Part shown: positions 8,089 through 17,200 of the stretch, in pieces
How the letters are laid out: each line of letters begins with the position of its first letter
Numbering within the stretch: position 1 is the stretch's first letter
From: Thermoplasmata archaeon
GTDB taxonomy: Archaea; Thermoplasmatota; Thermoplasmata; Lutacidiplasmatales; UBA184
NCBI GenBank assembly: GCA_022749895.1
Contig: JAKIWS010000009.1
Location: 1-50,979, forward strand
Reading direction: 5' to 3'
Length of the DNA stretch: 50,979 nucleotides
The notes under the pieces: generated by a model
The model's input: only the letters and a program-made list of their open reading frames with translations
The model's database searches: none
What the model was told of the DNA's origin: nothing
Made by a program: the position numbers and the translations under genes

Positions 8089-8169
8089 TCAGGCGACTCG
8101 AGCGCGCGGCGAAGCCCAGCGACGGATTCATCTCCGATAACCGCCTTCACGAGAGTTAGGGGTCGAAGC

Positions 8170-8487
8170 GTGTCCGGATCCGAGGCCACCACCAACGCCG
8201 CGGTCTCGTTCGTCGAGATCAAACGGCGGCTGGGTACGCTGCGGTACACGACCGACTCCCCCGACCGCGCCCACATCACGGTCAAGCCTCCGATCTGCGC
8301 GAAGTGTCCCCACTCGTTCTGCACCGTGGTCTGCCCGGCCCAGTGCTACGAGCGGATCGACGGGAAGCTCGTCTTCCGCTACGAGGACTGCGTCGAATGC
8401 GGGGCCTGCGCGGTCGCCTGCGACCAGGGGTCGGTGACGTGGAACTATCCGCGGGGGCCTTACGGCGTCCGGTACGCCTACGGCTAG
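8170..8487 (+). CDS. FixX-like ferredoxin
   Basis: The 105-residue protein resembles FixX, the ferredoxin partner of electron-transfer flavoprotein-quinone oxidoreductases. It has two cysteine clusters, CAKCPHSFCTVVCPAQCY and CVECGACAVAC, followed by the family-typical GSVTWNYPRGPYGVRYAYG end. These could hold one 4Fe-4S cluster and possibly a second. It starts with GTG. No fixA, fixB or fixC gene lies nearby, so its partner must be encoded elsewhere. The next gene continues in the same reading frame after its TAG stop. Assignment to the FixX family is strong; the actual redox partner is unknown. Confidence 0.88.
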   Translation: MSGSEATTNAAVSFVEIKRRLGTLRYTTDSPDRAHITVKPPICAKCPHSFCTVVCPAQCYERIDGKLVFRYEDCVECGACAVACDQGSVTWNYPRGPYGVRYAYG

Positions 8488-8565
8488 GCGCAGCGGCGGC
8501 ATCGTTCCGTTCCAAGCGAGGCTTCAAGCCTCCACTTCCGGTCGAACGACCACAGGAGCAGCTCT

Positions 8566-10614
8566 ACGCCGACGCCTCTCCCCGCGCCCGAGCGACACCC
8601 GCTGTTCCCGTACCGACCCCGGCCGGGGCAGGAGGCGATCCTGGACGGGACCGCCGACCTGGCCCGATCCGGAGGGGCGCTCCTCATCGACGCCCCGACG
8701 GGCTCCGGCAAGACGGTGGCGTCGCTCGCCTCGCTGATCGAGCACGCTGAGCGCGCCGACCACAAGGTGCTCTACCTGGTCCGAACCCACGCCCAGGAGC
8801 TCCAGGTCCTGACCGAGACCCGGGCGATCTCCCATCGCGTCGACCGGCCGCTGCTCGCGGTCGGACTCTCCGGCCGGCAGAGCCGCTGCCTCCTGCTCGA
8901 GGGACTCGCGGAGATCAAGGGAGCGACCGCGGAGGAGCACGGCAAGCTGTGCGCCGACCGCAAGCGCGCGACGGTCCAGTCGTTCGAGGAGGGCGCCGAC
9001 CTGGCGCCGCCCGGGGAGCTCCCCGAGGGCGCGGCGGTCGACCTGACGGACCTCGACGGTTGCGTGTACTACGCGAAGTTGCTCCAGGCGGACCTGGAGG
9101 CCCTGGCGGACCGGTTCCGCGCCAAGCTCCCGAGCCCCCGCGAGTTCGATGAGTATGCCCGCGCGGAGAACCTCTGCCCGTACGAGCTCGCGAAGAAGCT
9201 CTGCGCGGGGGCGCGGCTCGTCACGGCCCCGTACGCCTTCTTCTTCCACCCCCACATTCGCACCTCCCTGCTCACCTGGCTCGGGGTCCCGCTCGACCGG
9301 ATCGACCTCGTCATCGATGAGGCGCACAACGTTCCGGACTACCTCCGGGAGCTCGGCAGCGTCGCCCTCCCGCACGAGTCGATCCGCCGCGCCCGGGCGG
9401 AGGTGACCGACCGGGGCGATGTCGACCTCCCGGAAGGTCCGACGGCCGGGCGTCTGCTCGAGGTGGTCGGCGCCTCCGTCGACCAGCTGATCCAGAAGTA
9501 TGCCCGCGAGGACGACGGGCTCCTTCCCCCCAACGCGCTCGAGGACACGCTGCTCACCGAGTTCGGCGGGACCTCGCATCGGCTCGACACGTGGCTGGGC
9601 GCCCTCGCGGCCTGGGGCGAGCAGCTTCGGGACGAGCGACGTCGGCAGAAGCACCTCCCCCGGTCGTGGGTCCACACGGTAGCGCTCACGCTCCTCTCCT
9701 GGCCGCAGCTCGTGGCCCCGGCGTACGTCAAGGTCGCCGCCCGGGTCCCTCGTCGAACGCTCGAAGCCTACGCCCTCGACGCGGCCGGGGCGGCGGAAGC
9801 GATCCGCGGCTGCCATCTATCGGTCCACCTCTCCGGCACCTTGCGACCACTCGATGAGTACCGGGACGCCCTCGGCCTCGGGGAGCAGGCGCGCACGCTG
9901 GTGGTGCCCCCGTTCTTCCCACCGGAGAACCGGCGCGTCTTTTTCGACCCGACGGTCACGACGCGCTACGAGGACCTGATGGCCGACCCCGGGATGGTCG
10001 AGCGGATCGCCGACCGGCTCGCCCAAGTGCTCGAGGCGCTTCCCGTGCGGACCGCCGTCTTCTTTCCGAGCTTCGACCTGATGGAGAAGGTCCTCGCGGC
10101 CGGTCTCAGCGGCGTCCTACCCGAAGGGACCGTCATCGAGTCGCGGCGGCTCTCGATGGGCGACCTGTGGAAGTCGCTCGAGGGGTTCAAGCGGGGGCGG
10201 CGCGACGGGGCGCTCCTCGGCGTCACCGGGGGGAGGATCGCCGAGGGCGTCGACTTCCCCGACGACGAGCTCGAAGCCGTCGTGGTCGTCGGGATCCCGT
10301 ACCCCCGTCCGAACGCGAAGCGCGAGGCGCTGCGGGCGTACCTCGACAGCACGACCGGCCGCGGCTGGGCGTACTGCGTGGAGGCTCCCGCCCAACGGCT
10401 GATCCTGCAGGCCCTGGGAAGGATGATCCGCTCCGAGAACGACCGGGGGATCGCGGTGATCCTCGACCGGCGAGCTCCGCTCTTCGCGGCCGCCCTGCCG
10501 GGCCTGGAGCCGCTCGGGGATCTCGCTACGACCGCGCGCCGCTTCTTCGGGGGTCGGCGGGTGCACCAACCTCCGGCGGCGGTCCCCGTCGTATCGTCCG
10601 GCACACAACCGTAA
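8566..10614 (+). CDS. XPD/Rad3-type superfamily 2 DNA helicase, non-canonical start
   Basis: This is an ATP-dependent 5'-3' DNA helicase of the XPD/DinG type, probably acting in repair. Walker A is DAPTGSGKT (8686-8715), the DEAH box is VIDEAHNV near 9316, and motif VI is QALGRMIRSENDRG. Cysteines near residues 108, 129, 166, 204 and 213 lie between the ATPase motifs, where the family carries a 4Fe-4S cluster. There is no in-frame ATG, GTG or TTG between the previous stop (8487) and a GTG at 8716, which lies inside the ATP-binding site and cannot be the start. An ACG at 8566 sits seven bases after an AGGAG (8554-8558) and gives a sensible N-terminus. CTG 8605 is another choice, and a sequence error is a third. 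Confidence 0.9.
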   Translation, partial: TPTPLPAPERHPLFPYRPRPGQEAILDGTADLARSGGALLIDAPTGSGKTVASLASLIEHAERADHKVLYLVRTHAQELQVLTETRAISHRVDRPLLAVGLSGRQSRCLLLEGLAEIKGATAEEHGKLCADRKRATVQSFEEGADLAPPGELPEGAAVDLTDLDGCVYYAKLLQADLEALADRFRAKLPSPREFDEYARAENLCPYELAKKLCAGARLVTAPYAFFFHPHIRTSLLTWLGVPLDRIDLVIDEAHNVPDYLRELGSVALPHESIRRARAEVTDRGDVDLPEGPTAGRLLEVVGASVDQLIQKYAREDDGLLPPNALEDTLLTEFGGTSHRLDTWLGALAAWGEQLRDERRRQKHLPRSWVHTVALTLLSWPQLVAPAYVKVAARVPRRTLEAYALDAAGAAEAIRGCHLSVHLSGTLRPLDEYRDALGLGEQARTLVVPPFFPPENRRVFFDPTVTTRYEDLMADPGMVERIADRLAQVLEALPVRTAVFFPSFDLMEKVLAAGLSGVLPEGTVIESRRLSMGDLWKSLEGFKRGRRDGALLGVTGGRIAEGVDFPDDELEAVVVVGIPYPRPNAKREALRAYLDSTTGRGWAYCVEAPAQRLILQALGRMIRSENDRGIAVILDRRAPLFAAALPGLEPLGDLATTARRFFGGRRVHQPPAAVPVVSSGTQP

Positions 10615-10640
10615 AGAACGCATCCGACCCCCCGGCGACC

Positions 10641-11618
10641 GTGATCATCACCCGGACCCCGCTCCGGATCAGCTTCGCCGGGGGCGGAACCGATATCCCG
10701 TCGTTCTACCGCGCCCACGACGGTGGCGCCGTGGCGAGCGCGACGATCGATCGGTACGTCCACGTGCTCGTCAACGACAAGTTCGACAAATCGATCCGCG
10801 TGGCGTACTCGCGCACGGAGAACGTCGACACGCTCGACGATCTCCAGCACGGGCTCGTGCGCGAGGCGATGCGCCTCACGGGGGTGACCGACGCCCTCGA
10901 AGTCCACACGATCGCCGACATTCCCTCGGAGGGTACCGGTCTGGGATCGTCGTCGGCCTTGACCGTGGGACTGCTCAACGCCCTCTACGCCCACCGCGGC
11001 GTTCTCAAGGACCCGGCCGAGCTCGCGCTGGAAGCCTGTCGGATCGAGATCGAGATCCTCGGCGGCGCCCTGGGGAAACAGGACCAGTACATCGCGGCGT
11101 TCGGCGGACTCCAGTACTTTGAATTCCACCCGGACGACTCGGTTCGTGCTTTTCCGATCCCGCTCACGCGCTCCGAACGCGAAGCCCTCTCCACGCATCT
11201 TTCGCTGTTCTACACCGGCATCACGCGCCAGGCCGAGACGATCTTGAAGGACCAGAGCTCCCGAACGCCCCAGAACCAGGCGTCCCTCTTGCAAATGCGG
11301 ACGCTGGCCAACGAGGCCCGCGCCGCGCTCGTCGAGCACGACTGGCCGCGCGTCGGCGCGATCCTCGACGAAGGTTGGCAGCTCAAACGGACGCTCGCGC
11401 CCGGCGTCAGCTCGTCCGCGATCGATGGGATGTACGACCGCGCCAAGGCCGCCGGGGCGTGGGGGGGGAAGATCACCGGGGCGGGCGGCGGCGGATTCCT
11501 GCTCGTCATTCACCCGCCCGGGCAGAGCCATAAAATAGCTCGCGCCCTCTCGCCGATGAAGCGGCTCCCGGTGCGGATCGTTCCCGAGGGGTCGCGGATC
11601 CTGTTCGTCGGACGGTGA
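10641..11618 (+). CDS. hddA: GHMP sugar kinase, D-glycero-D-manno-heptose 7-phosphate kinase type
   Basis: The protein matches the GHMP kinase superfamily and most resembles heptose-7-phosphate 1-kinases that supply nucleotide-activated heptose. Diagnostic segments are ITRTPLRISFAGGGTDIPSFY at the N-terminus, the phosphate-binding loop PSEGTGLGSSSALTVGLLNAL, the GGALGKQDQYIAAFGG substrate region and the C-terminal KITGAGGGGFLLV. GTG 10641 is the start that directly precedes the conserved first strand. A phosphoheptose isomerase gene follows four bases later, which strongly supports the heptose assignment over other GHMP kinases. The products may feed surface glycans. Confidence 0.88.
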   Translation: MIITRTPLRISFAGGGTDIPSFYRAHDGGAVASATIDRYVHVLVNDKFDKSIRVAYSRTENVDTLDDLQHGLVREAMRLTGVTDALEVHTIADIPSEGTGLGSSSALTVGLLNALYAHRGVLKDPAELALEACRIEIEILGGALGKQDQYIAAFGGLQYFEFHPDDSVRAFPIPLTRSEREALSTHLSLFYTGITRQAETILKDQSSRTPQNQASLLQMRTLANEARAALVEHDWPRVGAILDEGWQLKRTLAPGVSSSAIDGMYDRAKAAGAWGGKITGAGGGGFLLVIHPPGQSHKIARALSPMKRLPVRIVPEGSRILFVGR

Positions 11619-11622
11619 GCAA

Positions 11623-12216
11623 ATGCCCGAGGAGATCGGTCGGTACGTCCATCGGTACGTGGAGGAGACCCGGGCCGCGCTCGCCGACCCGTACTTGGCG
11701 GACGGCATCGGCCGGATCGTTCCCGTCCTGCTCGCGGCGCGCGCCGCGGGTCGGACGATCTACTTCTTCGGGAACGGCGGCAGCGCGTCGACCGCGTCGC
11801 ACTTTGTGGTCGATATCGGGAAGGCGACGATCCGCGGCGACGGCCGGCGCTTCAAGTGCGTCGCGCTCGTCGACAACGTGGAAAGCGTCACCGCGTGGGC
11901 GAACGACGCGGAATACGCCAAGGTGTTCTCGGAGCAGCTCAAGACCCTGGCCCAGATGGGCGACGTCGCGGTCGGGATCAGCGGGAGCGGCAACTCCCCG
12001 AACGTGTTGCGCGCCGTCGAGATGGCGCGGTCGATGGGGTTGAGCACGATCGGGCTCTCGGGGCTCGGCGGTGGGAAGCTCAAGGAGATGGTCGACATCT
12101 CGATCGTCGTCCCGTCGAACAGTATGCAGCATACCGAGGACGTTCACCTGCTCATCTGCCACCTCTTGACCGCGTATCTCCGGGACGAGGCCCCCCAGGC
12201 GCGCGCGACCGGATGA
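11623..12216 (+). CDS. gmhA: Phosphoheptose isomerase (SIS domain)
   Basis: The enzyme converts sedoheptulose 7-phosphate to D-glycero-D-manno-heptose 7-phosphate, the substrate of the kinase encoded just upstream. The SIS fold is seen in YFFGNGGSASTASHFVVDIGKATI, then ALVDNVESVTAWANDAEY, and GISGSGNSPNVLRAVEMA with the Ser-rich phosphate loop. The C-terminal helix carries the family HTEDVHLLICHLL segment with metal-ligand histidines. Length (197) is typical. It starts four bases after hddA and its TGA overlaps the next ATG (ATGA), so the three genes are almost certainly co-transcribed. No gmhB phosphatase or hddC guanylyltransferase gene is in the window. Confidence 0.92.
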   Translation: MPEEIGRYVHRYVEETRAALADPYLADGIGRIVPVLLAARAAGRTIYFFGNGGSASTASHFVVDIGKATIRGDGRRFKCVALVDNVESVTAWANDAEYAKVFSEQLKTLAQMGDVAVGISGSGNSPNVLRAVEMARSMGLSTIGLSGLGGGKLKEMVDISIVVPSNSMQHTEDVHLLICHLLTAYLRDEAPQARATG

Positions 12217-13067
12217 CGGTCCGCGTCCGCGACTACATGGTGCTCGAGGTGGAGCACCTCGACCAGACGACGACGGTCAAGGAAGCGATCGAGCGGCTGA
12301 GCCGGAGCCGCCACCACGGGCTCCCGGTCACCGACGGGGCGCGGAAGCTCGTGGGGTTCGTGAGCGCGAAGGAACTGCTCCGGAACGTTCACCGGCAGGA
12401 GACGCCGCTCTCCGCGATCATGCGCCCGGGGACCTACACCGCCACGCCGGACATGTCGCTGGACGACGTCGCGCGGATCATGTTCCGTTTCGGCCTCCGC
12501 GACCTCCCGATCACCGACCTCGACGGGAAGCTCTGCGGCGTGGTCTCGAACCTCGACATCGTCCGCTCGCATTTCGAGCGCGCTTCCCCGGCGAAGGCCG
12601 AGACGTTGCGCACGCTGCTCTCCGAGCGGTACGACCTCCCGTTCTCGTTCCGCCGCGGGCTGGTCCCGATCCAGCGGCTGCGGCCGACCCAATGGAAGGT
12701 CTTCGAAGACGAGCTCGAGGGCCGACGGTACGAGCTCGAGCGTGGGTTCGCGGAACCGGTACTCGTCCTGCAGAAGGGCGATCGGTGGATCCTGATCGAT
12801 GGGCACCATCGCGCGCTCGCGGCGCGGGAGATGGGTCTCGCGCAGCTCCAGGCGTTCATCCTGACGTGTGACAAGCCGCAGGAGTTCGCGGTTTTGGAAA
12901 CGGGGCTGGAAAGGCAGGCGAAGGAGCACCACCTGGAATCGCTCGATGACATCCAGGTCGACAGTTCGGCGCACCATCCGCTCTTGGAGGTTACGACCCA
13001 GCTCATCCGGCGTTTCGAGACGATCGACGAGCACCCCACCCCATCGGCCGCTTCGCGCGATCCATAA
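12213..13067 (+). CDS. CBS-pair protein fused to a ParB/Srx-like domain
   Basis: Residues 1-120 hold two CBS motifs (VRDYMVLEVEHLDQTTTVKEA and IMRPGTYTATPDMSLDDVA), which normally bind adenine nucleotides. From about 145 to 225 there is a ParB/sulfiredoxin-type domain with IQRLRPTQWKVFEDELE and the signature LIDGHHRALAAREMG. In archaea ParB-like proteins of this class include ATP- or ADP-dependent free-serine kinases, so a small-molecule kinase is as likely as a DNA-partition role. The C-terminus is helical and acidic. The ATG overlaps the gmhA stop, tying it to the heptose genes. The substrate is unknown; the function given is inference from domain content. Confidence 0.82.
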   Translation: MTVRVRDYMVLEVEHLDQTTTVKEAIERLSRSRHHGLPVTDGARKLVGFVSAKELLRNVHRQETPLSAIMRPGTYTATPDMSLDDVARIMFRFGLRDLPITDLDGKLCGVVSNLDIVRSHFERASPAKAETLRTLLSERYDLPFSFRRGLVPIQRLRPTQWKVFEDELEGRRYELERGFAEPVLVLQKGDRWILIDGHHRALAAREMGLAQLQAFILTCDKPQEFAVLETGLERQAKEHHLESLDDIQVDSSAHHPLLEVTTQLIRRFETIDEHPTPSAASRDP

Positions 13068-13126
13068 CCATGGCTACGTGGCCCGCCTTGGCCTCGGGAC
13101 CCCTGACATGCGAGTGCGCCGAGCGA

Positions 13127-13142
13127 TTCGTACTATACTCAT
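13127..13142 (+). promoter_or_regulatory. Candidate promoter of the tandem cupredoxin
   Basis: TTCGTAC followed directly by TATACTCA is the most A/T-rich stretch before the gene. Transcription would begin near 13163, about 20 bases before the TTG start at 13182. TTCGTAC is the reverse of the GTACGAA core seen at two respiratory promoters further on. Confidence 0.5.
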
Positions 13143-13181
13143 ATCAAGCGAACCCAGGTCCAGCGCCGGCGAGAGCCGCCG

Positions 13182-14222
13182 TTGTCGCACTGGACCCGCC
13201 GGTCGAGGGTCGCCCGCGCCGGGCGCCGGCTCGTAGCCGTGGGCGTCGTCGCGGTTCTACTCGGGCTGCTGATGGCACCCGTCAGCCCCGCCGGAAACTC
13301 CCGGGTTCGGACGGCCTCGACCGGGGGTGGCCCCGGTGGGGGCGGAAATCAGGTCAACGTCACGCTCAACGCGACCGACGCCCCCTCGTTCATGCCCCAC
13401 GGATTCGCAGCACCCGCGGGGGACCGCGTCGCGCTCCGGTTGGTCAATCACGGAGGCTACGACCACACCTTCACGCTGGTATCGAACGGGACCACCGTCC
13501 TACCGCGGACGCTCTCGCCGACCCAGCTTTACCGGTACTTCCAGAACAACGTGAGCTGGGTGAACATCTCGCTCCCCCCCGCCGCCACGCGGTGGGTGAA
13601 CCTGACCGTCCCCGCGTCCGATGCGGGGGGTAGCTACGAATTCGTCTCGGTGATACCGTACCAGTTCCAGGCCGGGATGTTCGGCTTTTTCAATGTCACC
13701 GGAGCGCCCACAGGGCCGGGTGTGGTCCTGCAAACGAACGCCACCACGGGGTTGAGTTTCGTTCCGAACCTCCTCGGCGTCCAGCCGGCCCATTACCCCG
13801 TCGCGGTCGACGTTCTGGTGACGAACGTCGGCTCGCTCCCGCACACCTTCACGATCGAGTCGCAGCCGAACGTCACCTTGAGCTCGACCTCGTTCTACGC
13901 GACGTTCAAGACCGCACCGCCGGCGGCGAACGTCTCGGTCCCCAATCCGGGGAGCGTCGCCTGGGCGAACTTCAGCGTACCGCGGGCGGGCGTCTACGAG
14001 TTCATTTGCGAGGTCGCGGGCCACTTCGCGAACGGCATGTTCGGATTCCTGTACATCGGGGTCCCCGTCCCGGTCATCTCCGCCCCGAGCAGCGCGATCG
14101 TCGCGCCGGTCCTGCTCGAAGGAGGCGGGGCCGTGCTGGGGTTGGGGGTCCTCCTCGTCATCGCCGCGACGTTGACCGGACGCTTCCCGGAGCGGGCTCC
14201 CGCCAGCCATCCTCCCCACTAG
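13182..14222 (+). CDS. Secreted tandem cupredoxin with one copper site lost, membrane-anchored
   Basis: The protein has an arginine-rich start and hydrophobic signal (about residues 16-36), two plastocyanin-like domains and a C-terminal membrane helix (about 308-332) with a short tail. Domain 2 has a complete type 1 copper set: His221, Cys276, His281 and Met286 in CEVAGHFANGM. Domain 1 aligns closely but has Ser156 and Gln161 in place of the Cys and His, keeping His95 and Met166, so it should not bind copper normally. Many Asn-x-Ser/Thr sites suggest exterior glycosylation. The start is TTG. It is followed 64 bases later by the giant repeat protein. A role in electron transfer outside the membrane is inferred. 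Confidence 0.9.
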   Translation: MSHWTRRSRVARAGRRLVAVGVVAVLLGLLMAPVSPAGNSRVRTASTGGGPGGGGNQVNVTLNATDAPSFMPHGFAAPAGDRVALRLVNHGGYDHTFTLVSNGTTVLPRTLSPTQLYRYFQNNVSWVNISLPPAATRWVNLTVPASDAGGSYEFVSVIPYQFQAGMFGFFNVTGAPTGPGVVLQTNATTGLSFVPNLLGVQPAHYPVAVDVLVTNVGSLPHTFTIESQPNVTLSSTSFYATFKTAPPAANVSVPNPGSVAWANFSVPRAGVYEFICEVAGHFANGMFGFLYIGVPVPVISAPSSAIVAPVLLEGGGAVLGLGVLLVIAATLTGRFPERAPASHPPH

Positions 14223-14286
14223 CGAAACGCCCCGCGGATGGGGCTCCAAGAGGTTCATCTACGCACCCCCGCTCGGGGGAGCGGCC

Positions 14287-17200
14287 GTGAGGGGCACCCA
14301 ACGAGCCCGATCCCGAAAGCTCGGAACGTTCGACGGGCGTCGGCGCTGGTCGTCCGCGTCCAGCCTCGCCATCGCGGTCGGGGCCTTCATGGCGCTGCCG
14401 CTCCTCCCCGGGATGGGCGCGGCATCCGCGGCCGCGCCGATCCCGGGGGCGGTGGGCCACACGGGGTCCGATCTCGCGAGCGTGATCCCGCCGTCGGCGG
14501 CCCATCTTGCGGGCACGGATCCGACGCACGAGCCGTTCGTGGACGTAGGGCGGTGGGTAGCCGAGGCCCCGAACGATCGCGGGGGGCTTCCGCTCTCCTC
14601 TCCCAGCGTCGTCGGCCCGAATACCACCTCCGGGCCGTTGGCGGCCGCCGCATCGCCCCGAGCGTCGCCCCGACCCCTCGCGGCCGGGACGATTTCGGGG
14701 AACGTGTTCGACCCCCACTTCGGCACCCCGATCCCGAACGTCAACGTCACGGTTCACCCCCTCGCGGGGGGTTCCTGCATCGGCCTCTGCCTTGCCACGA
14801 CCAACGGTTCGGGGGGGTTCCGGGTCGCCGGCCCGGCCGGCCCGGCGGTCCGTCTCTTCACGCACGTCGACTACATCGACAACCGAAGCTGGACCACGGT
14901 CCCCCTTTCCGGGAATCTCGCCATCGGGTCGATCGACCTGGTGCACGTCGGGTATGCGAAAGGGGTCGTCGAGCTGGACGTACCCGGCACCCCGCCGGCG
15001 ACCAACGTCGGGCTCCAGGCCATCAGTCGGGACGGGCTCATCGCGACGCCGGGATCCGGCACCGCCCCCAACGGGAGCTTCCTGCTCGCCGTGCCCCCGG
15101 TCCCGTCGCGCATCGACCTGACTCCCGGGGGAAATGACTCGCTCGCGAACTTCACCTTCGTCGACGCCGGCGCCTACGCCGTGGTGGACCTCGGCATCCT
15201 GTACATCGAGAACGCGACTCCGCTCCACCTCGCCGCCCGCGACGCCGTGACCGGGGCGACCATAACGCCCGGGCAGGTCCAGGTCTGCTCGCGCGTCAGC
15301 GGGGCGTGCTTTGTCGGGAACGTCGGCCCTCCCGGTCCCGACATCATGAAGGTGTTCCGCCAGGGGTACGTCGTGAACATCACCACCTTACCGGACGTCC
15401 CCAAATCTCCCGCGCTCGGCTACTTCGACGTCGGAACGGTGGAGCTGATGCCCGAAGGGCTCGTGAACCTCACCGTCGGGTTGACCGGGGGACCTCCTCC
15501 GCCCGCGACGTGGACGGTCGGGCCGGGGGTGGGGACGATCGTCGCCTGTTCGCTCGACGGGCTCACGATTCCGAAGACCAACGTGTTGGGACCCTACTGG
15601 AAAGAGACCGACTGCCAGCAGGCCAACTACACGCCCGGGATTCCCGTCACGTTCGCCGCCATGCCGCTCCGCGACATCATCTACATCAGTCCGCTCCCGG
15701 GCACCGCTCCGATCGAGAGCGAGCTCGTCAGCTTCGCGACGTCGCAGTACGAGTGGGGGAACATCACCTGGGTCAACGTGACCGCGGACCGGATGACGAA
15801 CCTCTCTTTTGTGAACATGACCGCCGGGGCGTACGTGGAAGGTCGGGTCGCTCTCGATCCCACCGGGACGCCCACCTCCAACTACACGGTCCGGGTCTGC
15901 TCCACGGACGAACCCCGGTGCATGGGGGGTGGCCCAGGGTCCGCGAGCGATCCCGGCTGCACGACGGGACCCGGCTGGTTCTGCGCGGCGAGCCCCCCGG
16001 GCCCGGTCGAGGTCACGGTCACGGGGACGAACGGCGGGGTCAACCGCACGTGGGCGTTCGTCGACCCGCGCTGCTGCCATCTCGCGGGCCACCCGGTCAA
16101 CGTCGGGTGGGTCAACCTCACCGCGGTCGGGAGGGGCATTGGGAGCGTGAGCGGTCACGTCTACGTCGTGACCCCCGGCGGCGGACCCCAGGAACCGGCC
16201 GCGGGCCTTTTCGCCGAGGTCGAGGTCTGCGCGGCCGGACCCGCGCCGGCCGGGTCCCAGTGCCAGGCAACGTTCGCGAACAACACGACCGGCGCCTTCA
16301 ACCTGACCGCGCAGGTCGGCTGGGACCGGGTGAGCGTCTACCCCCAGTTCTACGAGACCAACTCGACGTGGATCGACGTGACGGGCGCCAACTCGACCGG
16401 CGACATCTATCTCGCCCCCTCGGCGGTGCTGGCGGGGCAGGTGCTGGTCGCCGGGGGCGGGGGGGCGATCGAGGCCCACGTTGCCGCGTGTCCGATCGGC
16501 CAAGTGGCGCTCTGCCGCCCGGTCGGGCCCAACGGGTTGACCGGCACGAACGGGCAGTACAGCGGTTCCGTTCGCGGCGGCCCGCTCCCGTGGGGGACGT
16601 ACGAGGTGATCGCCACGGCCTCGGGCTACGCCGCGAACTGGAGCTGGGTGAATACCTCGGCCGGAGCGCTGTCGGTCGTCCCGCCGATCACCTTGTCCCC
16701 GATCGGGAACGGACGGCCCGCCGGGTCACCGGGGCTGCCGAGGGGGTTACCGGCCCCGCTCGCCGGCTCGGGCGGATCCTGGGTCGCGGGTCGGGCCGTG
16801 GATGCCCGCCGCGGTTACGGCGTCGCCGGCGCGGAGGTCGTGGGCTGCCCGATCCTCGGACTCAGCTGCGTCGTCTTCACGGATGTCACGAACACGGGCG
16901 GAGGGTTCAACGGCACCGTCCCGCCCGGGGCGTACCAACTTTTCGTCAACGCGACGACCTACGCGCCCACGACGGTGTTCCTCAACGCGACCGCGGGCGG
17001 GACGGCGTCGGTCGGGGTCGTCGACCTGACGCCACTCCCCGCCGTCCTCGGCCGGGTCGCGATCGGTCCGTGGGCATCGTTGACGACCGTGGGCGGCCTC
17101 GGGCCGGACCGCGCGACCGTGCTGCTCTGCGCGAACTCGGGCGCGCCGTGCGGACCGCTCTCGTTCGTCGATACCGGCGGCTACTTCAACGTGAGCGGCC

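Noticed and set aside
8716-10614. The GTG at 8716 as start of the XPD helicase
   Set aside because: It follows the Walker A lysine and threonine directly, so it would remove the ATP-binding loop; the coding signal continues upstream.
12144-13034. A 296-residue minus-strand frame over the CBS-ParB gene
   Set aside because: Charged, low-complexity antisense composition; the plus frame has CBS and ParB-like motifs and an ATGA overlap with gmhA.
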